A stretch of DNA of 64,000 nt from an uncultured bacterium (GTDB lineage Bacteria; Actinomycetota; Coriobacteriia; Coriobacteriales; Coriobacteriaceae): NCBI GenBank assembly GCA_958349055.1, contig CATWBO010000002.1, positions 1-64,000 of the forward strand, written 5' to 3'. The notes under the pieces were generated by a model. The model ran no database searches, was not told where the DNA came from, and saw only the letters and a program-made list of their open reading frames with translations. The translations under genes were made by a program, and so were the position numbers. Shown piece after piece: positions 34,456-45,018 of the stretch. Each line of letters begins with the position of its first letter. Position 1 is the stretch's first letter.

Positions 34456-36525
34456 ATGTCTTCCCAGATGACGGTTATCATCGCCGGTATCGTGCTGGTT
34501 GTGGCCATCGTGGTCGCGCTGGTCATCATGCGTCGCGGCGATTCCCGTTTTACCTACGATACGCAGCATGGAACGGCCCCGCGCGCCACCGAGGGCGAGG
34601 GCAATACCGCGGCGACCGCCTTTAAGGGCCGCTTCTCCATTCTCACCACCGGCGTGGGCGCGATGTTCGCGGCGCTTGCCGTCAAGCTGTGGGGCATGCA
34701 GATGGTCTCGTCGGACTATTACGAGAAGCAGGCTAATAGCAATCAGACTCGCACCGTTACCACACCCGCTGTGCGCGGCCGCATCCTCGACCGCAATGGC
34801 GTGGCGCTTGTCCAAAACCGTCCCTCGCTTGCCGTCGTGGCCTACCGCGACCTTGCCGAGGATGAGGTTCTGGTTCGTCATCTTGCCAACGTGCTCGGAA
34901 TGCCTTACGTGGCGGTTCTGCGCAACATTCAGGACAATTCCGAGGGCGCCCAGAGCCTGCACACCATCGCGACGGACGTCCGTCGCTCCACGGTTGCCTA
35001 TATTCAGGAGCACGCCGGCGAGTTCCCGGGCGTCAAAATTGCCGAGCGCACCGAGCGCCAGTATCCCTACGGCGAGACGGCATGCCATATCTTGGGCTAT
35101 ACCGGCACCATTACTTCCGAGCAGCTCGAGGCCCAGAATAAGAAATCCTCTGGCGATGATGATGCTTCTGCTGGCCGGATTACGTACCAGTCGGGCGATA
35201 TCGTGGGTCAAGCGGGCGTTGAGAGCTACTACGAAAACCTGCTGCAGGGTATTCGTGGCGAGCAGACCGTCAAGGTCGATGCCTCGGGCAATGTGACCGG
35301 TCAGGCTGGCGCCGTGCCCGCGAAGGCCGGCTCCGACATTAAGCTTACGCTCGATCTTAAGATCCAACAGGCCTGTGAGACGGCGCTGGCGAGCGCCATC
35401 GAGCTTGCCAAGACCACTGGCTACAGCAATGCCGGCAACGGCGCTGTGGTGTGTCTCGATCCCAACAATGGCGAGATTCTGGGCATGGCGAGCGAGCCCA
35501 AGTTCGATCCGTCCGTCTTTATCGGCGGCGTCTCAAATGACGTGTGGACCGAGCTCAATGATGACAAGGGTTCGCACCCGCTGCTCAACCGCGCCATTAG
35601 CGGACAGTACATGTCGGCCTCGACCATCAAGCCGCTCTCGGCACTGGCCGGTCTTGAGTTTGGAACCTACACTTCAACGCAGACAACCAACTGCACGGGC
35701 TATTGGACGGGCCTGGGCAAGGCTTGGGGCAAGCGCTGCTGGCTGACGTCTGGCCACGGCACCATGACGCTGCAGTCGGGTATCGCCAACTCGTGCGACC
35801 CCGTCTTCTACGACATGGGCAAGGCGTTCTTTTATGACGAGCAACATTCCGAGGGCCTGCAGGAGGTCTTTCGTCGCTGGGGCCTTGGCAAGACCTGCGG
35901 TATCGATCTGCCGAGTGAGGGCGCGGGCCGTATTCCCGATGCCGAGTGGAAAGAGTCGTACTTCACCGACGCCTCTGCCGAGGACCGCAAATGGAACGCC
36001 GGTGATATGACCAACATTGCCATCGGCCAGGGCGACATCCTGGTGACGCCCCTGCAGATGGCGTGCGCCTATATGGGTCTTGCCAACGGCGGCAAACAGT
36101 ACGTGCCTCACGTGTTTTTGTCTGCCGTGTCGCGCGATGGCGACGGCGATGCCTATAAGTACAACGGCAAGGGCAAGAAGAAGCGCCTGGAGGCCAAGAT
36201 CAACAGCGATTCGGATTTGGCTCTTGTTCGCAACGGCATGCACGACGTGATTTACACGGCATCGACGTCCCTGGCGGCTCACTTTGGCACCCTGACGCCG
36301 CAGGTATACGGCAAGTCGGGCACGGGAGAGAAAAGCGGCGAGGACGAATACGCGTGGTTCTGCGCCTATGCACCGGCCGATGATCCCAAGTATGTCATCG
36401 CTACTGTCCTGGAGCAGGGCGGCGGTGGCTCGGATACCGCGATGCATGTCGTGCGCGACGTGCTCGGCGTGATTTATGACGAGCCCGATACCTCTTCGGC
36501 CTCGGGCGATTCTTCGGTTCGATAG
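34456..36525 (+). CDS. mrdA: Penicillin-binding protein 2, elongation transpeptidase
   Basis: A 689-residue class B PBP that cross-links peptidoglycan during elongation with RodA. Two N-terminal hydrophobic segments are visible: residues 6-23 and about 58-75. The PBP dimerisation domain follows (AVRGRILDRNGVALVQNRPS, then QYPYGETACHILGYTG). The transpeptidase domain has the active-site STIK (Ser 389), an SCD motif as the SxN equivalent in ANSCDPVFYDMGKAF, and KSGTGEKSG as the KTG box. The extra N-terminal hydrophobic segment before the usual anchor is unusual. It is encoded between mreD and rodA. Confidence 0.96.
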   Translation: MSSQMTVIIAGIVLVVAIVVALVIMRRGDSRFTYDTQHGTAPRATEGEGNTAATAFKGRFSILTTGVGAMFAALAVKLWGMQMVSSDYYEKQANSNQTRTVTTPAVRGRILDRNGVALVQNRPSLAVVAYRDLAEDEVLVRHLANVLGMPYVAVLRNIQDNSEGAQSLHTIATDVRRSTVAYIQEHAGEFPGVKIAERTERQYPYGETACHILGYTGTITSEQLEAQNKKSSGDDDASAGRITYQSGDIVGQAGVESYYENLLQGIRGEQTVKVDASGNVTGQAGAVPAKAGSDIKLTLDLKIQQACETALASAIELAKTTGYSNAGNGAVVCLDPNNGEILGMASEPKFDPSVFIGGVSNDVWTELNDDKGSHPLLNRAISGQYMSASTIKPLSALAGLEFGTYTSTQTTNCTGYWTGLGKAWGKRCWLTSGHGTMTLQSGIANSCDPVFYDMGKAFFYDEQHSEGLQEVFRRWGLGKTCGIDLPSEGAGRIPDAEWKESYFTDASAEDRKWNAGDMTNIAIGQGDILVTPLQMACAYMGLANGGKQYVPHVFLSAVSRDGDGDAYKYNGKGKKKRLEAKINSDSDLALVRNGMHDVIYTASTSLAAHFGTLTPQVYGKSGTGEKSGEDEYAWFCAYAPADDPKYVIATVLEQGGGGSDTAMHVVRDVLGVIYDEPDTSSASGDSSVR

Positions 36526-36534
36526 GAGGTTGCG

Positions 36535-37761
36535 ATGGATTTTTCTCCGGCGGATCTGTTCCGTTCAACCAAGACCGGCTCTCGCAGCAGCCTGGACCGC
36601 GTCAACAAGCAACTTTCGGCCTCGCGCGGCACGTTTCGCCAAAAGGTGCATATCGGTGTGCTCGTGGCTACAGTGGCGCTCGTCGCCTACGGTGCCATCA
36701 TTATCTGGTCGGCTTCGCAGTTTAAGGCCGATGCCTCGTTCTCACGCCATCTGCTGGGAATTGGTATCGGGGCGGTGCTGGCGGTGCTGGTTTGGCGTAC
36801 CGACCTGCGCGGTATTTCCAATTTCTCGACGGCGCTGCTCGTTATCGACCTGATCGTGATCTTCTCGCCCAAGATTCCGGGCCTGTCCTATACGGGTGGT
36901 CTGGGCATGACGGGCTGGATCAAGATTCCCGGTATCGGCTTGACATTCCAGCCCGTTGAGCTTGCCAAGCTTATCACCATCTTCTTTATCGCCACGCTTG
37001 GCTCGCAATACAACGGCCGCATCGATACCGTTCGCGACTACGTCAAGCTTTGCGGTTTGCTGTCCATCCCGTTTTTGGCCGTCGTCGCCATGGGCGACCT
37101 GGGCTCGGGCCTGGTCGTGCTGGTCTCGGGTGCCATCGTCATCTGCATGAGCGGCGCACGCCGCGAATGGGTGCTGTCGACCTTGGCCCTGCTCGTGGGC
37201 TTGGTGGCCCTCGTCCTGGCGCTCGACTCGGTCTTCGATTCGCTGCTCGGCCACGACGTGCTCATCAAGCAGTACCAGATGAATCGTCTGACGGTCTTTA
37301 TCGACCCCGATAATGCCGATTCGGACGATGCCTACAACCTGCAGCAGTCGCTTATCGCCGTTGGCTCGGGCGGCTTCTTTGGTAAGGGCTTGGGCCATGC
37401 GACGCAGTCTGCCGGCGGCTTTCTGCCCGAGTTCCACACCGACTTCGTCTTTGCCTTCCTGTCCGAGACCTTCGGCTTCTGTGGGTCCTTTTTGCTCCTG
37501 TGCCTGTATGTGCTGCTTATGTTCTCGACGATTCGCGTCGCCTTTAAGTGCGAGTCGCTGTTCCTGCGCCTGTCGTGCGTGGGTATCGTCGGCATGTGGG
37601 CATTTCAGACCTTCGAGAACATCGGCATGTGCATTGGCATGATGCCGATTACCGGTATTCCGCTACCGTTCATTAGCTTTGGTTCGTCGTCGATGATGAT
37701 TCAGTTGCTGACGGTGGGTATCGTACAATCCATATGGCGGCATCGTTCGGGCGCCGCGTAA
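36535..37761 (+). CDS. rodA: Peptidoglycan glycosyltransferase RodA (SEDS family)
   Basis: A 408-residue SEDS protein that polymerises glycan strands for the elongasome. After a 40-residue cytosolic N-terminus there are about ten membrane helices. The conserved FQPVELAKL segment and the large external loop with GKGLGHATQSAGGFLPE and FHTDFVFAFLSE, whose Asp region is essential in RodA, are present; the C-terminus has GIPLPFISFGSSSMMI, normal for the family. Start ATG 36535 has TAGGAGG upstream. It is paired with the class B PBP encoded 9 nt before, consistent with the RodA-PBP2 polymerase complex. Confidence 0.96.
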   Translation: MDFSPADLFRSTKTGSRSSLDRVNKQLSASRGTFRQKVHIGVLVATVALVAYGAIIIWSASQFKADASFSRHLLGIGIGAVLAVLVWRTDLRGISNFSTALLVIDLIVIFSPKIPGLSYTGGLGMTGWIKIPGIGLTFQPVELAKLITIFFIATLGSQYNGRIDTVRDYVKLCGLLSIPFLAVVAMGDLGSGLVVLVSGAIVICMSGARREWVLSTLALLVGLVALVLALDSVFDSLLGHDVLIKQYQMNRLTVFIDPDNADSDDAYNLQQSLIAVGSGGFFGKGLGHATQSAGGFLPEFHTDFVFAFLSETFGFCGSFLLLCLYVLLMFSTIRVAFKCESLFLRLSCVGIVGMWAFQTFENIGMCIGMMPITGIPLPFISFGSSSMMIQLLTVGIVQSIWRHRSGAA

Positions 37762-37779
37762 CCGCTGGAGGGGTTTGCT

Positions 37780-38709
37780 ATGAAGATTCCCGTGGATAAG
37801 CTTACCCGCGCTTTTAAGATGGGCGCGTCTGTTAAGAAGGACTCCGATACGCCGGTACGCGTCTCGGTGTACTTGGATTCGTCTGCCTCGCGCTTTTTGG
37901 TCGAGACGGTCCGCGATGCCTTTGTGCCGCAGACGACGTCGGGCATTGTGCGCGTCGAGCGTCTGGGGGAGGAGCGAATTGCTCCAAAGACCGATACCGA
38001 TGTGGTACTGGTACTTTCGTGTGGTTCCGACCGCTTGGAGAGTGCCGTGCAGGAGCTCGTGATCGCCGGCGCGCCCGTGTGCGTGCTTGCTGAGTCTGCT
38101 GTGGAGGTGCCGTTTATCGAGGAGTCCACGCCCATGCTCGGCGTGGTGGCTGCGACCGATAAAACGTATCTGCTCGAGACGCTTGCCCGCTGGATTCTCG
38201 ATCGCACCGACAAGGAAACTGCTTTTGCGGCGAACTTTGCCTTCATGCGCATCGCGGCGGCCAATCGTATCATCACCTCGTGTGCGCTCACCAACATGGC
38301 GACCGGGGCTTTGGTGTTCTTGCCGGGTGCCGACTATCCCGTTATGGCGTTGGCGCAGGTGGGCATGCTCTTTGAGCTCGCTGCCGTCTTTGGACGCGGC
38401 ATTAAGCCTGAGCGCGGCTACGAGGTCGCGGGCGTGCTTGCCGGCGGTCTTGTGATCCGCGCGGTCACCCGCGCGCTCGTCAAGCAGACGCCACATATTG
38501 GGTTTGCCGTCAAGGCGCTTACTGCTGCCGCGGGCACCTATGGCATGGGCCGTGCGCTCGTTTCGCTCTACGAGCGCGATGTTGACTACAGCCGTGCCAA
38601 CGAGGTGGTCACTGCCACGTTCTCCCGCGTTCGCGATCTGGTGACCACGGTCGCGGGCGCTACCCGTCCTATGGCGTCCTACGAGGACGCATCCGATCTC
38701 GCTGCTTAG
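37780..38709 (+). CDS. Conserved protein with membrane segments, possibly DUF697-like
   Basis: A 309-residue protein. Residues 1 to about 140 look like a soluble alpha/beta domain (VRVSVYLDSSASRFLVETVRDAF; DVVLVLSCGSDRLESAVQELV). The rest is helical and hydrophobic, with GADYPVMALAQVGMLFELAAVFG, GVLAGGLVIRAVTRALVK and TAAAGTYGMGRAL, a pattern reminiscent of the DUF697/YcjF family that follows GTPase domains. No P-loop is visible. It starts 18 nt after rodA and ends 10 nt before the TIGR03960 gene, so it is part of the elongasome-ribosome run. Its job is unknown; a link to envelope growth is inferred from position only. Confidence 0.75.
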   Translation: MKIPVDKLTRAFKMGASVKKDSDTPVRVSVYLDSSASRFLVETVRDAFVPQTTSGIVRVERLGEERIAPKTDTDVVLVLSCGSDRLESAVQELVIAGAPVCVLAESAVEVPFIEESTPMLGVVAATDKTYLLETLARWILDRTDKETAFAANFAFMRIAAANRIITSCALTNMATGALVFLPGADYPVMALAQVGMLFELAAVFGRGIKPERGYEVAGVLAGGLVIRAVTRALVKQTPHIGFAVKALTAAAGTYGMGRALVSLYERDVDYSRANEVVTATFSRVRDLVTTVAGATRPMASYEDASDLAA

Positions 38710-38719
38710 GGGTTTTCCG

Positions 38720-40597
38720 TTGCGCGTTCCGTATCAAGACTGTTTTCATTTAATTGAGCCGCTGCTCGCCAAGGTCGAAAAGCCGAGTCGCTATATCGAT
38801 CACGAGTGGGGCACGCTTTCAAAGGCCGATGCCGACTACCGTTGCTGCCTGATCTACCCGGATGTGTACGAGGTCGGTCTGCCCAACCAGGGTATCGCCA
38901 TCCTCTACAACATCCTTAACCAGGCCGAGGGCATCTCCTGCGAGCGTGGCTATGTGCCGTGGCCCGATATGGGTGACGCCATGCGCGAGGCGGGTATTCC
39001 GCTTCTGTCGCTCGAAGGTGCTGCCCCCGTCGCTTCGTTTGATATCGTCGGTCTGCATGTGCCGCACGAGATGGCGGTGACGAACTTCCTCGAGGCACTC
39101 GATCTCGCTGGCATTCCGCTGTTAGCGGCCGACCGAGGTGAAGACGACCCCATCATCATCGCCGGCGGTCCCTCGGTGTACAACCCCGAGCCGTACGCGG
39201 CCTTCTTCGATGCCATCCTCATCGGCGAGGGCGAGGAATCGCTGCTCGAGACCTGCCAGCTGCATCGCCGCCTGCGCGACGAAGGAGTCCCGCGCGAGCA
39301 GATTGTTGAGCAGCTTGCATCCATTGCCGGCAACTACGTGCCGTCGCTCTATGAGGTTCGTCACGACGAGCCCTGCTCGCCGCATGGCTACACCGTGCCG
39401 CGTGAGGGCAAGGATGCGCCGACCGTGGTCTACAAGCGCGTGGTCGAGGACTTTGGTGCCACGAATCCGCTGTCGCAGTCGTGCGTGCCCTATGCGCAGC
39501 TGGTTCACGACCGCCTGTCTATCGAGATCCTGCGTGGCTGCGCCCGCGGCTGTCGTTTTTGCCAGGCCGGCATGACGTATCGCCCGGTGCGCGAGCGCTC
39601 GGCCGACCAGATCGTCTCGTCGGTGATTCAGGGTCTGGAAAAGACCGGCTATGACGAGGTGTCGCTGACCTCGCTCTCTACGACCGACCACTCCTGCATT
39701 CGCGACGTTCTCGGCAGGCTCAACCGTCGCCTGGAGGATACGGGTATTCGCGTGTCTATTCCGTCGCAGCGCCTGGATTCGTTTGGCGTGGATATGGCCG
39801 AGTCGGTCGCCGGCGAAAAGAAGGGCGGCCTGACGTTTGCGCCCGAGGCCGGCAGCCAGCGCATGCGCGACATCATTAACAAGAACGTGACCGAGGAGGA
39901 TCTGGACCGTGCGGCCAAGGCGGCCTTCGAGGCCGGCTGGAACCGCATGAAGCTCTACTTTATGATGGGCCTTCCCGGCGAGCGCGACGAGGATATCGTA
40001 GCCATCGCCAATCTGGCCGATCACGTGCTGGAGCTCGGTCGTTCCGTGGTGCCCAAGGCTCGTCGCGGCTCGATCTCGGTGTCCATCTCGGTTTCGGTCT
40101 TTATCCCCAAGGCTGCTACGCCGTTCCAGTGGTGCCCGCAGCTCGACTACGACGACGTCAAGCGTCGCCAGAAGCTGCTTATCACGAGCGTTCGCAACCG
40201 TGCCGTCCGCGTGCATTACCACGATGCCGAGACCTCGCTCATCGAGGCCGCGCTGTCCCGCGCCGGTCGTGACATGACGCCCGTCATCATCGATGCTTGG
40301 CGCGCGGGCTCTCGCTTTGACGCCTGGGTAGAGCATTTCTCGCTCGATAACTGGAAGGAGGCTGCTGCCAAAAACGGCATCGACCTCAATGAGCTCGTGC
40401 ACCTGCCCTACGAGTTGGACTGGCGCCTGCCGTGGGAGCACGTGAGCCCCGGCTGCACGCGCGGCTTCCTCGAGCGCGAGTACCGTCGCTCGCTCGAGGG
40501 TGTCACGACTCCCGACTGCACCCGCACGTCGTGCACCGGCTGCGGAATCTGCCCCACGCTCCACGCCAAGAATGTATTGATGGGTGATCGCGCATGA
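38720..40597 (+). CDS. TIGR03960 family B12-binding-type radical SAM protein
   Basis: A 625-residue protein. An N-terminal cobalamin-binding-like domain (residues 1 to about 220, with CLIYPDVYEVGLPNQGI and IIIAGGPSVYNPEPYA) precedes a radical SAM core whose cluster ligands are C274, C278 and C281 in GCARGCRFC. The C-terminus has four further cysteines in CTRTSCTGCGICPTLH, perhaps a second cluster. TIGR03960 proteins pair with TIGR03936 proteins, as here; the pair often sits beside ribosome or RNase G genes. The substrate is unknown, with modification of RNA or a ribosomal component a common guess. TTG start at 38720 has a TAGGGG site. Confidence 0.92.
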   Translation: MRVPYQDCFHLIEPLLAKVEKPSRYIDHEWGTLSKADADYRCCLIYPDVYEVGLPNQGIAILYNILNQAEGISCERGYVPWPDMGDAMREAGIPLLSLEGAAPVASFDIVGLHVPHEMAVTNFLEALDLAGIPLLAADRGEDDPIIIAGGPSVYNPEPYAAFFDAILIGEGEESLLETCQLHRRLRDEGVPREQIVEQLASIAGNYVPSLYEVRHDEPCSPHGYTVPREGKDAPTVVYKRVVEDFGATNPLSQSCVPYAQLVHDRLSIEILRGCARGCRFCQAGMTYRPVRERSADQIVSSVIQGLEKTGYDEVSLTSLSTTDHSCIRDVLGRLNRRLEDTGIRVSIPSQRLDSFGVDMAESVAGEKKGGLTFAPEAGSQRMRDIINKNVTEEDLDRAAKAAFEAGWNRMKLYFMMGLPGERDEDIVAIANLADHVLELGRSVVPKARRGSISVSISVSVFIPKAATPFQWCPQLDYDDVKRRQKLLITSVRNRAVRVHYHDAETSLIEAALSRAGRDMTPVIIDAWRAGSRFDAWVEHFSLDNWKEAAAKNGIDLNELVHLPYELDWRLPWEHVSPGCTRGFLEREYRRSLEGVTTPDCTRTSCTGCGICPTLHAKNVLMGDRA

Positions 40598-41406
40598 GTG
40601 AGCGCCTGACCGACAACCCCACGCTCTTTAGGCTTCGTGTTCGCTATGGCAAGCGCGATCGCCTTAAGTACCTGGGCCATCTCGAAGTAATCCATACCAT
40701 TGAGCGCATCGTGCGCCGTGCGGGACTTCCCTATGCCGTCACGCAGGGTTTCTCTCCTCACATGCGCGTGGGCTTCTCTTCGGCGCTACCGGTGGGTACG
40801 TCGTCGACCTGCGAGTGGTATGACCTGTTTATGACCGAGTTCGTGGCGCTCGACGAGGCGTTTGGGCGCCTGGCTGCGGCGTCTCCGGCCGATCTGGCGC
40901 CCATCGAGGCGGCGTACATCGACGTGCGCACGCCGGCGTTGACGGCGCAGCTCACGCGCCTGTCGTATCGCATCGACCTGCACTTGGATCCCGAGGCGCC
41001 CGTAAGCGCCGACGAGGTGCGTCGTGCGATCGACACGTTGCGCGCGGACCATGGCATCGACTACGCGCGCGGCAAAAAGAGCAAGCGCTTGGATTTGGAT
41101 CACACGCTCGTGGGCTATGAGCTCACGGCGGGGGAGCGCCCGGACCATTTGGTGCTCACGCTCGACACCCATGCCGATAACGAGGGCTCCATGCGTCCGG
41201 AAATTTTGCTTTCCGCTGCTGATGTTTTGTTGCAGGGCTTGACCCCGGGCGTGGATGCACCTATTGTTTCCACCGGTATGCAAGACCTCGTGACCATCTG
41301 CTCCTACGATGTCGAGCGTCAGAATCAAGCATGCGAGGACGACGAGGGCCGACTCGTCAGCCCCATACCTGTGCGAACTTGTGGATTTGCTCCACATACT
41401 CGTTGA
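40594..41406 (+). CDS. TIGR03936 family radical-SAM-associated protein (DUF2344)
   Basis: A 270-residue protein overlapping the radical SAM gene by ATGA, so the two are translationally coupled. The start is typical: LFRLRVRYGKRDRLKYLGHLEVIHTIERIVRRAGLP split over residues 8-45, followed by PYAVTQGFSPHMRVGFSSALP. These proteins occur as partners of, or fused to, the preceding radical SAM enzyme. A CCA- or RNA-processing-like role has been suggested for the family but no reaction is known. It ends 67 nt before rplU, with the rplU promoter overlapping its last codons. Confidence 0.9.
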   Translation: MSERLTDNPTLFRLRVRYGKRDRLKYLGHLEVIHTIERIVRRAGLPYAVTQGFSPHMRVGFSSALPVGTSSTCEWYDLFMTEFVALDEAFGRLAAASPADLAPIEAAYIDVRTPALTAQLTRLSYRIDLHLDPEAPVSADEVRRAIDTLRADHGIDYARGKKSKRLDLDHTLVGYELTAGERPDHLVLTLDTHADNEGSMRPEILLSAADVLLQGLTPGVDAPIVSTGMQDLVTICSYDVERQNQACEDDEGRLVSPIPVRTCGFAPHTR

Positions 41407-41431
41407 CGGGGGTATTATCGCCTGCTACTAT
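41403..41431 (+). promoter_or_regulatory. Promoter of rplU-rpmA
   Basis: TTGACG at 41403-41408 and TACTAT at 41426-41431 with a 17-bp spacer and a TGC extended -10. It overlaps the stop codon of the TIGR03936 gene, so ribosomal genes can be driven separately from the upstream run. Confidence 0.75.
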
Positions 41432-41473
41432 ATTCGGCTGTTGCACTAACTGATGCATGAAGGGCAAGTAAAC

Positions 41474-41848
41474 ATGTACGCAATCGTTAACACGGGCGGC
41501 AAGCAGTACAAGGTCGCCACCGACGATGTCATCACCGTCGAGAAGATCGAGGGCAATGAGGGCGACAAGGTCACCCTGCCGGTCATCTTCCTCAACGATG
41601 GTAAGAAGATCGTCACCGATCCCGACAAGCTGGCCAAGGCCAAGGTTACCGCTCAGATCGTTGAGCAGTTCAAGGGCGAGAAGCAGCTGGTCTTCAAGTT
41701 CCACAAGCGTAAGCGCTATCGTCGTCTGAAGGGTCACCGTCAGCAGCTCACCAAGCTGAAGATCGTGAAGGTCCAGGCTACGTCCCGCGCCAAGAAGGCT
41801 GTCAAGGCAGAGGCCGAGGCTGTTGCCGAGGCTCCCGTCGCCGAGTAG
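41474..41848 (+). CDS. rplU: 50S ribosomal protein L21
   Basis: A 124-residue L21 with MYAIVNTGGKQYKV at the start and FKFHKRKRYRRLKGHRQQLTKLKI in the RNA-binding region (residues about 73-96). The C-terminus has an Ala/Glu-rich extension (KAEAEAVAEAPVAE) of about 20 residues beyond the usual end. ATG 41474 is preferred over the upstream frame from 41453 as it is the invariant family start. The rpmA gene follows 33 nt later without the Prp protease gene found between them in Firmicutes. Confidence 0.97.
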   Translation: MYAIVNTGGKQYKVATDDVITVEKIEGNEGDKVTLPVIFLNDGKKIVTDPDKLAKAKVTAQIVEQFKGEKQLVFKFHKRKRYRRLKGHRQQLTKLKIVKVQATSRAKKAVKAEAEAVAEAPVAE

Positions 41849-41881
41849 ATTACACTCGTAACGAAAGAGTAGGTATACACA

Positions 41882-42139
41882 ATGGCACACAAAAAAGGAC
41901 TCGGTTCCTCCCGTAATGGCCGTGACTCCCGCGGTCAGCGCCTTGGCACGAAGCGCTATGCCGGCCAGACGGTAACCACGGGCACGATTCTCGTCCGTCA
42001 GCACGGCACTCACATCCACCCGGGTGAGAACGTTGGCCGTGGCAAGGACGACACGCTGTTCGCGCTGGTCGACGGTACCGTTGAGTTCCACAAGGGTATC
42101 AAGCACAGGGTCAGCGTACGCCCGCTCGCGAACGCGTAA
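41882..42139 (+). CDS. rpmA: 50S ribosomal protein L27
   Basis: An 85-residue L27 beginning [16 protein letters not shown], so the N-terminus that reaches the peptidyl-transferase centre is directly formed by Met removal. No Firmicutes-type N-terminal extension needing Prp cleavage exists, consistent with the absence of a prp gene beside it. Other motifs are normal: [21 protein letters not shown] and [17 protein letters not shown]. It is followed by a terminator before obgE. Confidence 0.97.
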   Translation: MAHKKGLGSSRNGRDSRGQRLGTKRYAGQTVTTGTILVRQHGTHIHPGENVGRGKDDTLFALVDGTVEFHKGIKHRVSVRPLANA

Positions 42140-42164
42140 TTCACCCTTCATAGAGCACATATGT

Positions 42165-42207
42165 GGGAGGCACTTGAGTTTTAGGATTCAAGGGTCTCCC
42201 TCTTTTT
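42165..42207 (+). terminator. Terminator after rpmA
   Basis: GGGAG near 42165 pairs with CTCCC ending at 42200, continued by CTTGA/TCAAG with two mismatches, followed by a T-rich run (TCTTTTT). Confidence 0.75.
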
Positions 42208-42211
42208 GTAG

Positions 42212-43690
<1,479 letters not shown>

Positions 43691-43693
43691 GTC

Positions 43694-44371
43694 ATGTCTC
43701 TGCGCGGTGGAATCGGTTTGCCCGAGCTGCCCATAAAAGAGGGCAAAGAGTTTCGGCTTGGCATTATGGGCGGTACCTTCGACCCGATTCATTACGGGCA
43801 CCTGGTGACTGCCGAGCAGGCGCGCGAGTCGCTCGACTTGGACGCTGTGCTCTTTATGCCGGCCGGCTCTCCTGCCTTTAAACTCGACAAACCGGTGACG
43901 CCTGCTGAGGACCGTTATGCCATGACGGTCCTCGCCACCGCCGCGAATCCGGCTTTTTTGGCGAGCCGTTTCGAGATCGACCGTCCGGGCGTGACCTATA
44001 CGGCCGATACGCTTCATGCCCTTCGCGACTTTTACCCGCCGCAGGTAAAGCTCTACTTTATTACGGGCGCCGACGCGATTATCGATATTGTGACCTGGCA
44101 TGATGCCGAGCGAATCGCTGAGCTTGCTACCTTTATTGCGGCGACGCGACCGGGTTTTGATATCGATACGGCGCGTGCCCGAATCAAAGAGTCGGGGCTG
44201 CCGTTCGATGTACGCTATATTCAGATTCCGGCGCTGGCGATCAGCTCGACGAACATTCGTAAGCGAGTTGCCCGCGGCATGAGCGTGCGCTATCTTACGA
44301 GCGAGTCTGTGCTCGGTTACATTCGCAAGCGCAGTCTGTATGTCGATCTGGGTCAAGAAGATTTTGAGTGA
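43694..44371 (+). CDS. nadD: Nicotinate-nucleotide adenylyltransferase
   Basis: Forms nicotinate adenine dinucleotide in NAD synthesis. The 225-residue protein has the nucleotidyltransferase motif GIMGGTFDPIHYGHL after a 20-residue N-terminal extension, and the late ISSTNIRKR signature. PAGSPAFKLDKPVTPAEDRY and YFITGADAIIDIVTWHDAE are in the expected places. The start ATG lies 4 nt after the obgE stop, and the stop overlaps the next gene. The usual obg-nadD-yqeK-rsfS order is preserved. Confidence 0.96.
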   Translation: MSLRGGIGLPELPIKEGKEFRLGIMGGTFDPIHYGHLVTAEQARESLDLDAVLFMPAGSPAFKLDKPVTPAEDRYAMTVLATAANPAFLASRFEIDRPGVTYTADTLHALRDFYPPQVKLYFITGADAIIDIVTWHDAERIAELATFIAATRPGFDIDTARARIKESGLPFDVRYIQIPALAISSTNIRKRVARGMSVRYLTSESVLGYIRKRSLYVDLGQEDFE

Positions 44372-44991
44372 TGGGGGCTACGTTGTCGGTAGAGGATCAG
44401 TTTGAGGGCGATGAGCGCGCGCTGCTCAAGCGCATTCAAGAGCTGCTCGATGTGCGTATGAAGGATAAGCGCAAGCGCTATGTGCATTCGCTGGGTGTTG
44501 CCGAGACCGCACTTCATCTGGCCGAGGTCTACGGCGTTGACCGCTTTGATGCCGCTGCCGCCGGCTTAATTCACGACTGGGACAAGGTGCTTTCCGATGA
44601 CGAGCTCGTGGCCCGCGCGCTTCACTATGGCATCAAGGTTGCCGGCTCTCCTTCCGCAGCGACGCCGCTTTTGCATGGCCCCGTTGCCGCCTATGAGCTT
44701 CCGCAGCTTTTTCCCGAGCTGTCGCCGACGGTCTTTCAGGCTGTCGACCGTCACACCGTGGGCGCCTGCGACATGACGCCGCTCGATATGGTGGTCTTTG
44801 TGGCCGATGCCATCGAACCCAACCGCCACGGAGATTATGCCCATGCGCTGCGCAAGATGGTGGGGAAGTCCTCGCTCGACGAGTTGTTCTTCTCCTGTTT
44901 TGCGCAGGGTCTGGTCTATGTGATCCAGTCCGGGCGTTATCTTTATCCCACGGCTATTACGATTTACAACCATTACGCCCAGCTGCGCTAG
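44371..44991 (+). CDS. yqeK: HD-domain phosphohydrolase, YqeK family
   Basis: A 206-residue HD-domain protein. The metal ligands are visible: the H of YVHSLGVAETA, the HD pair in GLIHDWDK, and later the HTVGACDMTPLDMVVFVADAIEP segment. The HDWDK differs from the more common HDIAK-type run but keeps the HDxxxK spacing. YqeK proteins hydrolyse diadenosine tetraphosphate symmetrically in the Gram-positive group. The start is ATG at 44371 overlapping the nadD stop as TGATG; GTG 44368 is an in-frame alternative. Co-occurrence with nadD and rsfS is standard. Confidence 0.92.
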   Translation: MGATLSVEDQFEGDERALLKRIQELLDVRMKDKRKRYVHSLGVAETALHLAEVYGVDRFDAAAAGLIHDWDKVLSDDELVARALHYGIKVAGSPSAATPLLHGPVAAYELPQLFPELSPTVFQAVDRHTVGACDMTPLDMVVFVADAIEPNRHGDYAHALRKMVGKSSLDELFFSCFAQGLVYVIQSGRYLYPTAITIYNHYAQLR

Positions 44992-45018
44992 CTCGGGCTG
45001 TCTAGAAAGAGGTATTCC

